Source: Candidatus Electrothrix scaldis
GTDB taxonomy: Bacteria; Desulfobacterota; Desulfobulbia; Desulfobulbales; Desulfobulbaceae
Length of the DNA: 64,000 nt
Reading direction: 5' to 3'
Assembly: GCA_033584155.1 (NCBI GenBank)
Contig: CP138355.1
Coordinates: forward strand, 3,853,826 to 3,917,825
Made by a program: the position numbers and the translations under genes. This document shows, in pieces, positions 53,601-62,598 of the stretch (its first letter is position 1; the number at the start of each line of letters is the position of its first letter). The notes under the pieces are model-generated. The model saw only the letters and a list, made by a program, of their open reading frames with translations. It was not told the DNA's origin and searched no databases.

Positions 53601-55433
53601 CAGAGTACCGCTCAGTTCATCAATATCAACTGTGGTGAGCAACTTTTCTGCCGTCTTGCTTCCCTGCGAGCGTATCTTGGCCTGAATCTTGCCCGGCCAT
53701 TCCGGCACAAAAAATCCAGGATTAACCTCCTTACCGGTCACCTCGGCCTGCCAGGAAATCCCCCCGGCCCAGCCCAGCTGACCAATGACATCCAGCACCA
53801 TATCCTCATTAACCAGTAAATGCAGGTCATTGATCTTCATGCCGCTCTCTTCACCTTCCAAGACCAGATCTGCTGCAAGCTTTGCCTGAATTTTATTGAA
53901 GTCGTAACCTACCAGGTGTAACTCTGCCCCTTCCAGCGCCAGATCAATACCAGGATGTTCCTGGCTTCCCGCAGCCGTTCCTTGGAGATGGAGACGTCCG
54001 CTATACTCGGGGAAAAAGGTCGAGAGGTCATCCGACTCTGCCCGGACCTTGAGGTCAAGGGAATTATCCTTGGCAATGCGTCCGTCAAGCTCAGCCTGGG
54101 CCGAACCGGCTTGGAGCAGGAGATCCTTAAACTGGATCCCCTGCGGAGTCAACTCCATCCCACCGCTCCCCTGAAGAGGAAAGCCGACCAATTCACCCTC
54201 CAGGCTCTTAATATTCACCGACAGATTGGCCCCCGAAGGTCCGAGCTGCCCCTGACTCTGAATCAGGCCACTGATCTTACCCGGCCATTTTTCTGCAAGC
54301 AGTGAGGGGTCGAAGGCCTTGCTTTCCAACTCTGCCTGCCAGGAAAAGCCACCTGTCCATTGCATCTTTCCTCGGGTGGTCAGGATGGACTCCTGATGAT
54401 GAACAGAAAAATACTCTATAGCCAAGCCAGAATAATCTTCCGCAATAACCTTGGCCTCTGCCTGCACTGGCGGATACCCTTCATAATGAACATCAGCAGA
54501 CAGGGTCCCTTGATAGCTGCCCACCGTGCCCGATGCCTCAACAATGGTCAGGGAGCCGTCTACAGGGACATCGACTTTGATATCATTGAGGTGAAAATGG
54601 CCGGTCTTGGCTGCGGCATGCCAGTGAAGATTATTAAGAATATCCATCACCTTCCCCTCCAAGGTAACCTCGGCTGGGGTAATCAGAGTAAGAAAGACAG
54701 CCAGGTCATCAAGATCACCCTGGGCATCCACAGTACCATCTAAATCATTGATGCCAGGATCAGCAACCCGCCACTGTCCTTTAAGCTGCAAGGGCCAGGC
54801 ATCATGCATGGCAACCTGCCCCTGGAGATCCACCCCATAATCACGGAGGTCCAGCTTAATCCGCTGAATGTTCACCTGGGTCGCTCCCGGCACCTCCTGT
54901 TGCAGATTACCAGCCTTGGCCTGCAAAAGAATATCCTGAAGGACCAAGGGATGCCCTTGTTCAGAAAAGAAGATTTTCCCATTCTGGAGATGCAGTTCGC
55001 CGAGCTCAATGTCCAGGGGTAGCCTGATAGTCGGCATGGTAACCGGCCCTTCTTTCTTTTTCTCCTCCTTTGCCTCCCCGGTCAACTTGACTACCAAGCC
55101 CTGGGCAGCGACCTGATGAAGCACCAATTTCTTTTGCAATAAGGCATGAGGGGACCAGGCAAAGACCAGCTCGTCCAGATCCACTTCAACGACCTTATCA
55201 ATATACACCTGCACCTTGCCCAAACGCCAACGACTGAGGAGCCGTCCTTCTATTTCCTGCACAGAAAAAACAGGACCACTCAGGGTGTCTGCCGTGCGGA
55301 GCAGAACCCGAAAACCGGATTCGGTGGTTAGTGCCACAAGAAGAATCAAAGGCAGAATCAGGAAAGGAAGGAGGAGTAAAAAAAGCCATTTGCGCCAAGG
55401 GCGCGGGGCAGAAGGTGTATTCTCGGGCTTCAT
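50679..55433 (-). CDS. tamB: TamB-like translocation and assembly protein
   Basis: 1584 residues. One N-terminal membrane anchor (about 15-37), a very long repetitive beta-rich middle with several recurring GLSWQ...F(x)PEWSG blocks (e.g. GLSWQVDLKGEQLDPSLFLP), then the conserved C-terminal DUF490/TamB domain (GNLVLRDGTFDFEGNMLELS, GRVFYQGGPIDDPGLDILA, KLGGGLLLKTVDPLKALDME). Periplasm-spanning; in other bacteria works with TamA in autotransporter or lipid traffic. No tamA lies beside it here. Normal size range. Confidence 0.9.
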   Translation of the reverse strand: MKPENTPSAPRPWRKWLFLLLLPFLILPLILLVALTTESGFRVLLRTADTLSGPVFSVQEIEGRLLSRWRLGKVQVYIDKVVEVDLDELVFAWSPHALLQKKLVLHQVAAQGLVVKLTGEAKEEKKKEGPVTMPTIRLPLDIELGELHLQNGKIFFSEQGHPLVLQDILLQAKAGNLQQEVPGATQVNIQRIKLDLRDYGVDLQGQVAMHDAWPLQLKGQWRVADPGINDLDGTVDAQGDLDDLAVFLTLITPAEVTLEGKVMDILNNLHWHAAAKTGHFHLNDIKVDVPVDGSLTIVEASGTVGSYQGTLSADVHYEGYPPVQAEAKVIAEDYSGLAIEYFSVHHQESILTTRGKMQWTGGFSWQAELESKAFDPSLLAEKWPGKISGLIQSQGQLGPSGANLSVNIKSLEGELVGFPLQGSGGMELTPQGIQFKDLLLQAGSAQAELDGRIAKDNSLDLKVRAESDDLSTFFPEYSGRLHLQGTAAGSQEHPGIDLALEGAELHLVGYDFNKIQAKLAADLVLEGEESGMKINDLHLLVNEDMVLDVIGQLGWAGGISWQAEVTGKEVNPGFFVPEWPGKIQAKIRSQGSKTAEKLLTTVDIDELSGTLRDLPLQGRGAVAIDGKKIQVDALHLQSGSTSLDVDGKADEENLHFTLQARSDDLSPLVPELKGAFAATAEAQGAAARPEVQLTLNGSGLAYQNYALQDVQTDLKAKLIVQGEEQGATVDNLQLLLNKKSRLAALGKVGWSKGLSWQVDLKGEQLDPSLFLPEWSGDITTEIHSQGRKGAEALEAQVQIKELKGKLRDFPLSGHGKAEVKNTRLLVDDLHLDLGSGQFQVNGSVDPAQQFDLSFAAESKDLSGLLPDAEGNFQLQGILKGKAQQPDLNLTVNAEKVKYQEYQLKRLKGKVKADFAEQGMIDADFQASGIQAKKEKIETASLQIQGSTDQHKLELTLDGTPGKALLAATGGLKEQAWQGNLTRLTFEHGQFGQWAMRQPAGLHLSAKDAALSGFDLRHKDLKITLDGDWKQEGGWQVKGAIDNFTLKLLQEWQLPVPDLEGTAKVELTAQGRGTEPEQVLLTMTLPKLSLTTESFEDNGEEVGTTVWTWTKNIIEARLQDKVARLHARTEFQDNSDADLEILVKNCRDFSQPEKMPLSGELNLNMKDLTPIAHLSNETVQASGKFGGRILFGGTARKPTVNGKLALNKGKKKKGEVFVVAAGIGLEDIQVSLEGDSTSNKLDAQLRSGEGTLKLSGTARQDANQYWLADLSIFGKNFLAADLPEYSAVISPDLRLHYADTETRLSGTVTLDKAEIAPTGFGSGAVSSSGDVVVVDEEESRQGTSPMFLDLKVIMGDDVLVNTFGLKGYLDGSLKILATPGRPITGLGNLVLRDGTFDFEGNMLELSQGRVFYQGGPIDDPGLDILATRKLKKVELGVRLTGRVNNMNMRLFSDSAMDDSEILSYLLTGKDIPRSTAGNGEKSLSPSSATLGKLGGGLLLKTVDPLKALDMEGLVDLSIGGGEDASDVSLVMGKEIYKDLYISYGKDLTGAGGTFKARYDLKYGFSVETATNAKTSGADLFFSLEN

Positions 55434-55816
55434 TACGCAGCGAGGTAAGAGGTCAATTATATTCAGGACATGTTGCCCAACAAAACAAGGTGAGTTTTCA
55501 TTTTATCAGTATCCCGGAAGTATAATGCAATCATCGACCAGTGGCAAACTATTCAGAACGTCTTTCATTCCGCCCATCTTCTACTATAATTTCACAGCAG
55601 GCTCTGTTATCTCTTTCGGAATATCGTAAATATCTCACCGATAATAGCGCCGATACTTCGACCTCCTATATCAAGCGCCATCTCTGCCTGTACCTTTTTT
55701 TCACCTTGTAGAAAATAGAAAATCACGATCTATTAAGGTAAATTGAGTTCGTCTCCATCACACATATCAGCTCCACCTTACACCGCTGAGACATTTACAA
55801 AGAGTGTATACTCAGC
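55434..55816. other. intergenic region
   Basis: 383 nt between the divergent tamB and DUF362 genes, so it should contain both promoters. No convincing gene or repeat was seen. Confidence 0.5.
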
Positions 55817-56674
55817 ATGCCCCCAAACAACACCATGAATACAAGAAAGCACAACGGCATCGTCTACACAACCACCTTTCTCTCCTGGGAAAAAAGTCTG
55901 CCACCCTTATTGGACAAAGCAGGACTGGCAGACAATATCCCCGCAGACAAAACCATCCTCATTAAGCCCAATCTGGTCGAGACTCTGCGTCCCCCCATTA
56001 CAACCCCTGTGACGCTGGTCCGATGTCTCGTGGAATACCTCCAGGAACATCTTGCTAACCCCATCGTCGTTGCCGAGGGCTGTGGTGCCCTAGATTATAA
56101 CACGCACCGCTGCTTTGCTGAGCTGGGTTATACCGCTTTGGCCAAAGATACAGGGATTGAACTGATAGATCTGAACGAGGAGCCTTATCAACGGCACAGC
56201 CTGGAGCATTGCAAACACTGGCCGGAATTCTATCTCCCAGATATCGCTGTTGACAGCTTTCTCCTCTCAGTCCCTGTACTCAAGGTTCATACCCTTGCCG
56301 AGGTCACTCTGACCATGAAAAACATGATGGGCCTTGCGCCACCAGACCATTATCATCAGGGAGGGGGCTGGAAAAAAGCTGCTTTTCATGAACGAATCCA
56401 TGATGCAGTTGCGGATCTGAACCGCTATCGCAGCCCGGATTTTACCATCCTGGATGCCACTATCGGTATGGCAGAAGCCCATCTCTGGGGACCGACCTGT
56501 AATCCACCGGTGAACAGGCTTGTGGCTGGATATGACCCTGTGGCAATAGACAGTTACGGCGCGTCACTCCTGGGGAAAGACTGGCAGGATATCGGCCATA
56601 TTGTTGAGCTGAATGGGGAATTGGGGCAGGCTGCCCCCATAACAAGGATACAAACAGAAGCGACCTTCTGCTGA
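55817..56674 (+). CDS. DUF362 domain protein
   Basis: 285 residues. The pattern ILIKPNLVETLRPPITTPVTLV near the N-terminus, VVAEGCGALD, SVPVLKVHTLAEVTLTMKNMMGL, RIHDAVADLNRYRSPDFTILDA and VAGYDPVAIDSYGASLLG is typical of DUF362, found in many anaerobes next to or fused with ferredoxins. Few cysteines are present and no 4Fe-4S domain is fused here. Function unknown. A bidirectional terminator follows. Confidence 0.85.
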   Translation: MPPNNTMNTRKHNGIVYTTTFLSWEKSLPPLLDKAGLADNIPADKTILIKPNLVETLRPPITTPVTLVRCLVEYLQEHLANPIVVAEGCGALDYNTHRCFAELGYTALAKDTGIELIDLNEEPYQRHSLEHCKHWPEFYLPDIAVDSFLLSVPVLKVHTLAEVTLTMKNMMGLAPPDHYHQGGGWKKAAFHERIHDAVADLNRYRSPDFTILDATIGMAEAHLWGPTCNPPVNRLVAGYDPVAIDSYGASLLGKDWQDIGHIVELNGELGQAAPITRIQTEATFC

Positions 56675-56703
56675 TTTTGCTTGTACAGGTGGGTCACATT
56701 TAA

Positions 56704-56743
56704 AAGCCTGACTCGAAAGAGTCAGGCTTGAGAAGCTTTTTTT
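56704..56743. terminator. bidirectional terminator
   Basis: AAGCCTGACTC-GAAA-GAGTCAGGCTT: 11-bp perfect stem with a stable GAAA loop, followed a few bases later on the plus strand by seven T. It lies between two convergent genes. Confidence 0.8.
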
Positions 56744-56748
56744 ACAAC

Positions 56749-57045
56749 CTACTTCTTCTTATTTTTCTTCTTTCCGGCTTTTTTCTTACTGTCTTTTTTA
56801 GCAGATTTTTTCTTACATGCTTTCTTATCACATGCTTTTTTCTCTTCTTTCTTCTTGGCGAGTTTTTTCTCTACCTTTTTTGCTTCTTTTTTCTTTTCGT
56901 CTTTCTTCTTGCTCATTTCAGTAGTTCTCCTTTCAAGTTGACATTGTAGCCTGATTTTCACCGGGCACCGTTTACAATACTCACTTTTCTTTTGGTACTT
57001 GCGACAACATTTTTTCTTCGGTTTACCGTCAGTATCTTTCCCCAT
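56749..57045 (-). CDS. lysine-rich small protein with cysteine knuckle
   Basis: 98 residues. The N-terminal ~43 residues hold CC-x8-C-x2-C (CCRKYQKKSEYCKRCPVK), a possible zinc site seen in small deltaproteobacterial proteins. The rest is almost only Lys, Glu, Ala and Asp (KKKEAKK and KKAGKKKNKKK), histone-H1-like. A ribosome binding site (GGAGAAC) before Met44 suggests that the Lys-rich part could also be made alone. A DNA- or RNA-binding role is a guess. Confidence 0.65.
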   Translation of the reverse strand: MGKDTDGKPKKKCCRKYQKKSEYCKRCPVKIRLQCQLERRTTEMSKKKDEKKKEAKKVEKKLAKKKEEKKACDKKACKKKSAKKDSKKKAGKKKNKKK

Positions 57046-57128
57046 ATTGTCCTCCCTGCTCGACAGGCCCCCAAAGGAGACCTACACAGACTAGATACAA
57101 CAGGATACTCCACAGCACCCTGTGCTTC

Positions 57129-57836
57129 TTATTTATCCTCGCCCTTTATGATCTCAACGAGCTCAACCTCAAAAATCAAGAGAGATCCCGGCTCGATAGC
57201 GGGCGGCATCCCGCGATCACCATAGGCAAGTTCCGGTGACAAATACAGCATATACTTACTTCCGGGAGTCATCAGCTGCAGGGCCTCAGTCCAACCGGGA
57301 ATAACCTGATCAACCCGGAAGGAAGCAGGCTCATTCCGCTTATAGGAGCTATCAAACTCAGAGCCATCCAGCAGGGTTCCCTTATAATGGACCTTCACGG
57401 TGTCTGTTGCACTGGGCTTATCCCCTTTCCCCTCGGTCATGACCTTATACTGCAAACCAGACGCAGTCACCTTAACGCCTTCTGCTTTTTTATTTTTCTC
57501 CAAAAATTCAGCAGCAGCATCCTTGTTTGACTCCATCAGCGCCTTGATCTGCTCTACCTTTTTTTTCTGCTGATCAATGGCAAACTGCTTCTGAATCTTT
57601 TCTGCCTCATCCGGGGTTAATAAGGCCTTACCGCCTGTATAGGAATCTGTGATTCCCTGAGATACTGCGGAAAGATTAAAATCGGTTTCCAGGCTTTTGA
57701 AATATGAACCAAGATCAAGCCCCAGGGCATAGCTGAGCTTTTGCTTCTCTGTTTTCAACTCAGTTACCGGATCTGAGGCAACAGCGGGTCCGGCAACCAA
57801 CATAAAACCGACGACTGCACAAACAGCAAGTTTCAT
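57129..57836 (-). CDS. FKBP-type peptidyl-prolyl isomerase, exported
   Basis: 235 residues. Signal peptide MKLAVCAVVGFMLVAGPAVA, then a helical dimerisation arm (about 25-130, YALGLDLGSYFKSLETDF) and a C-terminal FKBP domain (SGLQYKVMTEGKGDKPSATD, VKVHYKGTLLDGSEFDSSY, LMTPGSKYMLYLSPELAYGD). This is the Mip/FkpA layout: dimeric periplasmic chaperone and prolyl isomerase. Length is normal. Confidence 0.93.
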   Translation of the reverse strand: MKLAVCAVVGFMLVAGPAVASDPVTELKTEKQKLSYALGLDLGSYFKSLETDFNLSAVSQGITDSYTGGKALLTPDEAEKIQKQFAIDQQKKKVEQIKALMESNKDAAAEFLEKNKKAEGVKVTASGLQYKVMTEGKGDKPSATDTVKVHYKGTLLDGSEFDSSYKRNEPASFRVDQVIPGWTEALQLMTPGSKYMLYLSPELAYGDRGMPPAIEPGSLLIFEVELVEIIKGEDK

Positions 57837-58289
57837 TTTTTCTCCTTTTTATTTTCGTTATCATGCTTCAGCAAAAGCACTTACGGCAAAAAAATCCCCT
57901 TTCTCTTCAATAAGTAAGGGACTTCTCTAACCATGAAAACCGCACCTGCACTCGGAACAGTTATCTGCCAATCCATTACAATGAAACCATACTACCGTAT
58001 TCTTCTCAAAAAAAACAGTGTGTTTTCTTCGCTGGCTCACCCGTACAAACTTATTACGCCGTATTTTTTTATTCCTCTCCCTCAAGGAGATAACAGCCTT
58101 TTTTTAAAAAACTTTCTCTTTAATTCAAAAAATTGTACAATACGATTGACAAGGACAAAAAACTGAATTATCTTGTCCCTTATCAGGAAGAATACAATTC
58201 AACTTGCTCATAACACAAAAAATACCCTGCATACCAAGAAAAGACCACGAGAGGGACATGCAGTGTTCATACAAGCCAGGAGAAATCTT
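57837..58289. other. intergenic region
   Basis: 453 nt, AT-rich, between divergent genes. It should hold promoters for the FKBP gene and the small secreted protein. TTGACA-like and TATAAT-like stretches exist, but none is convincing enough to name. Confidence 0.4.
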
Positions 58290-58604
58290 ATGAAGACAAG
58301 ATATCAACACAGAGCACATCAACTTTTCATCGCCCTTTCCTTACTACTTATAGCCCTTGCTTGTGTACCAAGTATAGCACTTTCCAGCTGCGATAATCAT
58401 GATCATGCTCAACAGGAAAACGAGGCAACAATGCCGGACTTTGGATTTAGCCTAGCTGGAACCTGCAATGAGCCCACAGCAGAAGCCGCTCCTGCACAAG
58501 ACTCTGAGGTTGAAGACGACCTCTTAAAAGATATTGAGGAACCTCTGGATGACCCTCCCTCAGATTTAGCTGCCACCCTTGAGGAAAAAGGTCAGGCCAG
58601 CTGA
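58290..58604 (+). CDS. small exported acidic protein
   Basis: 104 residues from the ATG with AGGAGAAATCTT before it. Signal peptide (LFIALSLLLIALACVPSIAL, cut after LSS or a nearby site), then an acidic disordered region (EVEDDLLKDIEEPLDDPPSD). No domain or family recognised. The mature part starts SCDNHDHAQQENEATMPDFG, with His and Cys that might bind metal. No partner genes. Confidence 0.6.
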   Translation: MKTRYQHRAHQLFIALSLLLIALACVPSIALSSCDNHDHAQQENEATMPDFGFSLAGTCNEPTAEAAPAQDSEVEDDLLKDIEEPLDDPPSDLAATLEEKGQAS

Positions 58605-58685
58605 TCACAGGTCACACAGCATACAGCAAAAAAAGGGGAGACTGCACAAGCAGCCTCCCTCTTTGCATTCTGGGCAGTAAGAAAA

Positions 58686-59048
<363 letters not shown>

Positions 59049-60284
59049 TTACAGGTTATACCCTACCTCGTCGTGCTGGGACAGATCCAACCCCATGACC
59101 TCATCTTCTTCAGAGACCCGAAAGCCAATAAATTTTTCAGTAACCTTCAGGATACCATAGGTCAACAGGCCTGAATAGATAAAGGTAACCAGAACACCCT
59201 CAATCTGGGTAAACACCAGACCAAATCCACCAAAGAAAAGACCATCTGCTCCACCTGGATTAATCGCTGTCGAAGCGAACAGACCTGTGGCAACAGCCCC
59301 CCAGGTTCCGCCACAGCCATGTACGGCAACTACGTCCAGGGCATCATCATATTTAAATTTATTCTTCAGATTAATAGCAAGCAGACAAAGTACGCCCCCT
59401 ATGAGCCCGATAATAACGGCAGATACCGGGCCGACAAAACCTGCCGCCGGAGTAATAGCAACCAAGCCAGCAACAGCCCCTGAGGCGGCACCTAAAGCAG
59501 TTGGTTTTCCATGCATCATCCACTCCGCCACAACCCAGGACACCATTGCTGCGGCAGCGGCAATATGGGTAATGAAAAAAGCTGAACCAGCAATACCATT
59601 GGCTGCTGTTGCGCTGCCCGCATTAAATCCGAACCAACCAAACCAGAGAATACCAGCACCGAGAATGGTCATTCCTAAACTATGGGGCATAAAGGAGGTT
59701 TGCCCGTGCCCCTTACGTTTTCCAATAAAAATTGCCGCAACCAGAGCAGCCATACCGGAATTCAGGTGAATAACTGTTCCTCCGGCAAAATCCAAGGCGC
59801 CTCGCTCCAATAACCAGCCACCAGATCCCCAGACCCAGTGACAAACCGGCAGATAGACAATGGTTGTCCAAACTACGGTAAAAAACAGGAACCCGGTAAA
59901 TTTGATCCGCTCGGCAAAGGCACCGGTGATCAAGGCAGGGGTGATACTGGCAAACATCAACTGAAAGGCGCAGAAAACCAGATGGGGAATAGTGGTGGCA
60001 TAGGTATCGCTGGGTTCCATCCCAACTCCCCTCAAGAAGGCCCAGTCCAAGTTACCGATAAGGCCGCCAACATCAGGGCCAAAGGCCAGAGAGTATCCAT
60101 ACACGACCCAGATCATCCCCACGATTCCCAGAGAAAAAAAACTCTGAACAACCGTTGAAAGCACGTTCTTGGAACGCACGAGCCCACCATAAAACAAGGC
60201 CAGGCCAGGGGTCATAAACATGACCAAGGCCGCAGCAATCATCATAAATGCGGTATCACCCGCATTGACTGCACTCAACTCCAT
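59049..60284 (-). CDS. amtB: ammonium transporter
   Basis: 411 residues with eleven membrane helices. Amt signatures AFMMIAAALVMFMTPGLALF, GGLVRSKNVLST, DFAGGTVIHLNSGMAALVAA (the twin-His region) and HGCGGTWGAVATGLF are intact. Transports ammonium as NH3/NH4+. No cleaved signal sequence is obvious. Located in front of glnB on the minus strand, diverging from the nif-type cluster to the right. Confidence 0.95.
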   Translation of the reverse strand: MELSAVNAGDTAFMMIAAALVMFMTPGLALFYGGLVRSKNVLSTVVQSFFSLGIVGMIWVVYGYSLAFGPDVGGLIGNLDWAFLRGVGMEPSDTYATTIPHLVFCAFQLMFASITPALITGAFAERIKFTGFLFFTVVWTTIVYLPVCHWVWGSGGWLLERGALDFAGGTVIHLNSGMAALVAAIFIGKRKGHGQTSFMPHSLGMTILGAGILWFGWFGFNAGSATAANGIAGSAFFITHIAAAAAMVSWVVAEWMMHGKPTALGAASGAVAGLVAITPAAGFVGPVSAVIIGLIGGVLCLLAINLKNKFKYDDALDVVAVHGCGGTWGAVATGLFASTAINPGGADGLFFGGFGLVFTQIEGVLVTFIYSGLLTYGILKVTEKFIGFRVSEEDEVMGLDLSQHDEVGYNL

Positions 60285-60906
60285 TCTATATACTCCTTAT
60301 AAAAAATCATTCCCACCGGCAAAGCCAGTACTGTGAATCAGAATACCGCCCTCAGCGGTACGTATTACTGGTCCCCTACAAAAAAGAGCACCATACTTCC
60401 ATAACCGTCCTCGTAAAACCCAAGGGAGGAAAAAACAAAAATATTACTGATTAAAAATAGATACATTCACACTCTTTTCATATCCGTCATGACTGCACAG
60501 CGCATGCCACTGTCATTTTTATGTAGCCTTTACAACTTCAATCACGAAAAAACATATCTTTAACAAAAAAGAACCCGCACATTTTCTGTCGAGAATTTAA
60601 CAACACATCACATCAATGTAAATATTTTATTATTTTTTAATACAAATACGTTTAAAAATTGCAATTTAGCGCATATTGCCAACAAAACATGACAGCGCAG
60701 ACCAAACCAGCACACACTTTTCACTTTGAACAAGAGGCCTCCCTTTTCCTCTCCACCCCGAACGAACATACATTTTTGTAGACACAAAACCTTACAGGGC
60801 AAAACTATTCACAATTGTAGACATCTCAAGAAACCTCCTCACCAGCGGCCCAAAACCCTCAAACATAACATCTTGTTTCAAAAGAAAAAAATTATTTTCA
60901 GCGCAA
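60285..60906. other. divergent promoter region
   Basis: Over 600 nt between amtB and the NifB-like gene, AT-rich. It holds a TGT-N10-ACA element at 60587-60602 and leads to the sigma-54 promoter at 60907. No gene was recognised. I found no sigma-54 promoter pointing towards amtB. Confidence 0.5.
60587..60602. promoter_or_regulatory. possible NifA upstream activating sequence
   Basis: TGTCGAGAATTTAACA matches the NifA motif TGT-N10-ACA exactly. It is about 305 nt upstream of the sigma-54 promoter, further than the usual 80-150 nt, and the motif is short enough to occur by chance. Confidence 0.35.
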
Positions 60907-60922
60907 TGGCACACCACTTGCT
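60907..60922 (+). promoter_or_regulatory. sigma-54 (-24/-12) promoter
   Basis: TGGCAC-N5-TTGCT (60907-60922) is a perfect sigma-54 consensus, with GG and GC 12 nt apart. It points to the NifB-like gene, 68 nt further on. Sigma-54 promoters are typical of nif and nitrogen-control genes. Confidence 0.85.
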
Positions 60923-60989
60923 AATTAGAGGGCAAACAGTACTGACTACAAAAGATCGATTAGAGTCCTTAAACCCTAGGGGAAACATT

Positions 60990-62144
60990 ATGAGTACTCA
61001 GCCGTTATCAGATACAGAGAGCAATAAGGCTTGCGAAAAATCCATGCAGATCGACATGTTGGTTCTGCCAGCTGCTCCGCAGGCAAATAGCAAAAAACGT
61101 TTTGGAGCCATTGAGAAGCCCGATCCCGCTCTCCAGCCTGGCGAGGCGGTTGCATGGATAGGGGATCTTATTAAAGGAGGAAAGGAAGTTCATGGAGTAA
61201 ATATCAGCGGCCCCGGTGATGCCTTGGCAGCCCCGGAGCTCCTCCTCCCGCTTCTAGATCTTCTCAAAGAAAAATATGCGGATTGCCCTGTCAGATTAAC
61301 AAGCATCGGACTGAATGCTGCATCACTTGCTGAAGATTTAGCCAGCAAAGGCATTGCCCAAATCAACCTTCAGGTTGAGGCCGTGTCTGAAGACATTTTA
61401 AAAAAGATATATGCGTGGATTCGTCCTGGCAAAAGAACCATCCCTCTCCCTGAGGTTGTGGGTCTTTTGCTCCAGGAACAGGAAAAAGCACTTGCCGCCC
61501 TCAAAGAAGCAGGAATCCTGGTTAATATATATACCACGGTTTACCCAGGCGTTAATGATGAGCACATCAGCGCCATAGCTGAGAAAACCGCTGCATGGGG
61601 AGCATCTTCCATAACATTGATTCCCTTTGAACCGGTCGCTGAGGAAGAAAAATTAGAGGCATGTGATACGGCTCTCCTGGAAAGCGCAAAACAAGCAGCT
61701 GCTGCTCACCTGACAGTTACTGATGATGTGGACTTACATCTGCCCCCGCCATCTGGAGGAGACTTCCAGAATGCGACCACTCTCTTGCCGCAACCGAGCA
61801 AAGAACGCCCCAATGTGGCAGTAGTAAGCACCAACGGTATGGATATTGACCTCCATCTCGGCCAAGCCACCCAGATCCTGATTTATGGGCCCCGCGAAGA
61901 CGGGCTTGCCTGCCTCCTGGAGACACGCTCCACACCGGACGCAGGTAGCGGCGACACCCGCTGGGAGGCCCTGGCCAAGGAATGCCTGCACGACTGCTTT
62001 GCCCTGCTGGCAACCCATGCAGGTAAAAATCCACAAAAAATATTGGATGATCTCGGTGTAAAGGTTCTGCTGTCCGAAGAGAATATCGAAGGCACAATTG
62101 ATGTGCTTTATGGCGGTGGCAAAAAAAAGAAGTGTAAAAAATAA
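60990..62144 (+). CDS. NifB-like protein lacking the radical-SAM cysteines, with NifX domain
   Basis: 384 residues from ATG 60990 (an upstream longer frame overlaps the promoter). Residues ~22-230 follow the NifB radical-SAM barrel: GPGDALAAPELL, INLQVEAVSEDILKKIYAWI, GKRTI, TTVYPGVNDEHI, LIPFEPV. The cluster motif CxxxCxxC that should lie near residues 27-35 is absent (VLPAAPQANSKK), so it cannot be an ordinary radical SAM enzyme. Residues ~275-384 form a NifX/NafY-like FeMo-cofactor-binding domain (VAVVSTNGMDIDLHLGQATQ), ending in a Lys/Cys tail. It could be a scaffold or carrier for the cofactor. Confidence 0.75.
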   Translation: MSTQPLSDTESNKACEKSMQIDMLVLPAAPQANSKKRFGAIEKPDPALQPGEAVAWIGDLIKGGKEVHGVNISGPGDALAAPELLLPLLDLLKEKYADCPVRLTSIGLNAASLAEDLASKGIAQINLQVEAVSEDILKKIYAWIRPGKRTIPLPEVVGLLLQEQEKALAALKEAGILVNIYTTVYPGVNDEHISAIAEKTAAWGASSITLIPFEPVAEEEKLEACDTALLESAKQAAAAHLTVTDDVDLHLPPPSGGDFQNATTLLPQPSKERPNVAVVSTNGMDIDLHLGQATQILIYGPREDGLACLLETRSTPDAGSGDTRWEALAKECLHDCFALLATHAGKNPQKILDDLGVKVLLSEENIEGTIDVLYGGGKKKKCKK

Positions 62145-62280
62145 ATCGTTACCCTCCCGAAAGGAAAGGATAGCAACTATATATCCCGACCCAAAATAAC
62201 AGGTCGAAACAACAATAAATGAAAATGCGAGGCACCTTGCCAAGCATTTCTATCTCACGAGAAAAAGGAGAACAAACACA

Positions 62281-62586
62281 ATGGCAATTTCAGAACGGCA
62301 GGTCCTTGTCTGCCAAAGCTTCCGTGCGGCAGGAGATAAAAAAGGCATCTGTCACAAACAAAGTGAAGGACTGCTGCAATATCTTGAAGAAGAAATACTG
62401 GATCGCGGACTGGACTGCTTGGTTAGCGGCACCACCTGCCTGAAGCAATGCGAGAAGGGACCGGTTCTGGTTATCCAACCTGAGAACTGGTGGTTCGGCG
62501 GAGTGGACAGCGAAGAAGCCGTTGATGCCATCCTGGATGGCCTGGAAGACGGTGAACCAGCAGCAGATTACAAGCTGGAAAGCTGA
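62281..62586 (+). CDS. [2Fe-2S] thioredoxin-like ferredoxin
   Basis: 101 residues. Cysteine pattern C-x12-C (VCQSFRAAGDKKGICHKQ) then TTCLKQCEKGP (C-x3-C), as in thioredoxin-fold [2Fe-2S] ferredoxins found in nif clusters of Azotobacter and others. Starts with AAGGAGAAC upstream. It lies after the NifB-like gene, on the same strand, and probably supplies or exchanges electrons for cofactor or nitrogenase work. Small acidic protein. Confidence 0.85.
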   Translation: MAISERQVLVCQSFRAAGDKKGICHKQSEGLLQYLEEEILDRGLDCLVSGTTCLKQCEKGPVLVIQPENWWFGGVDSEEAVDAILDGLEDGEPAADYKLES

Positions 62587-62598
62587 GAGAGCGAATCC

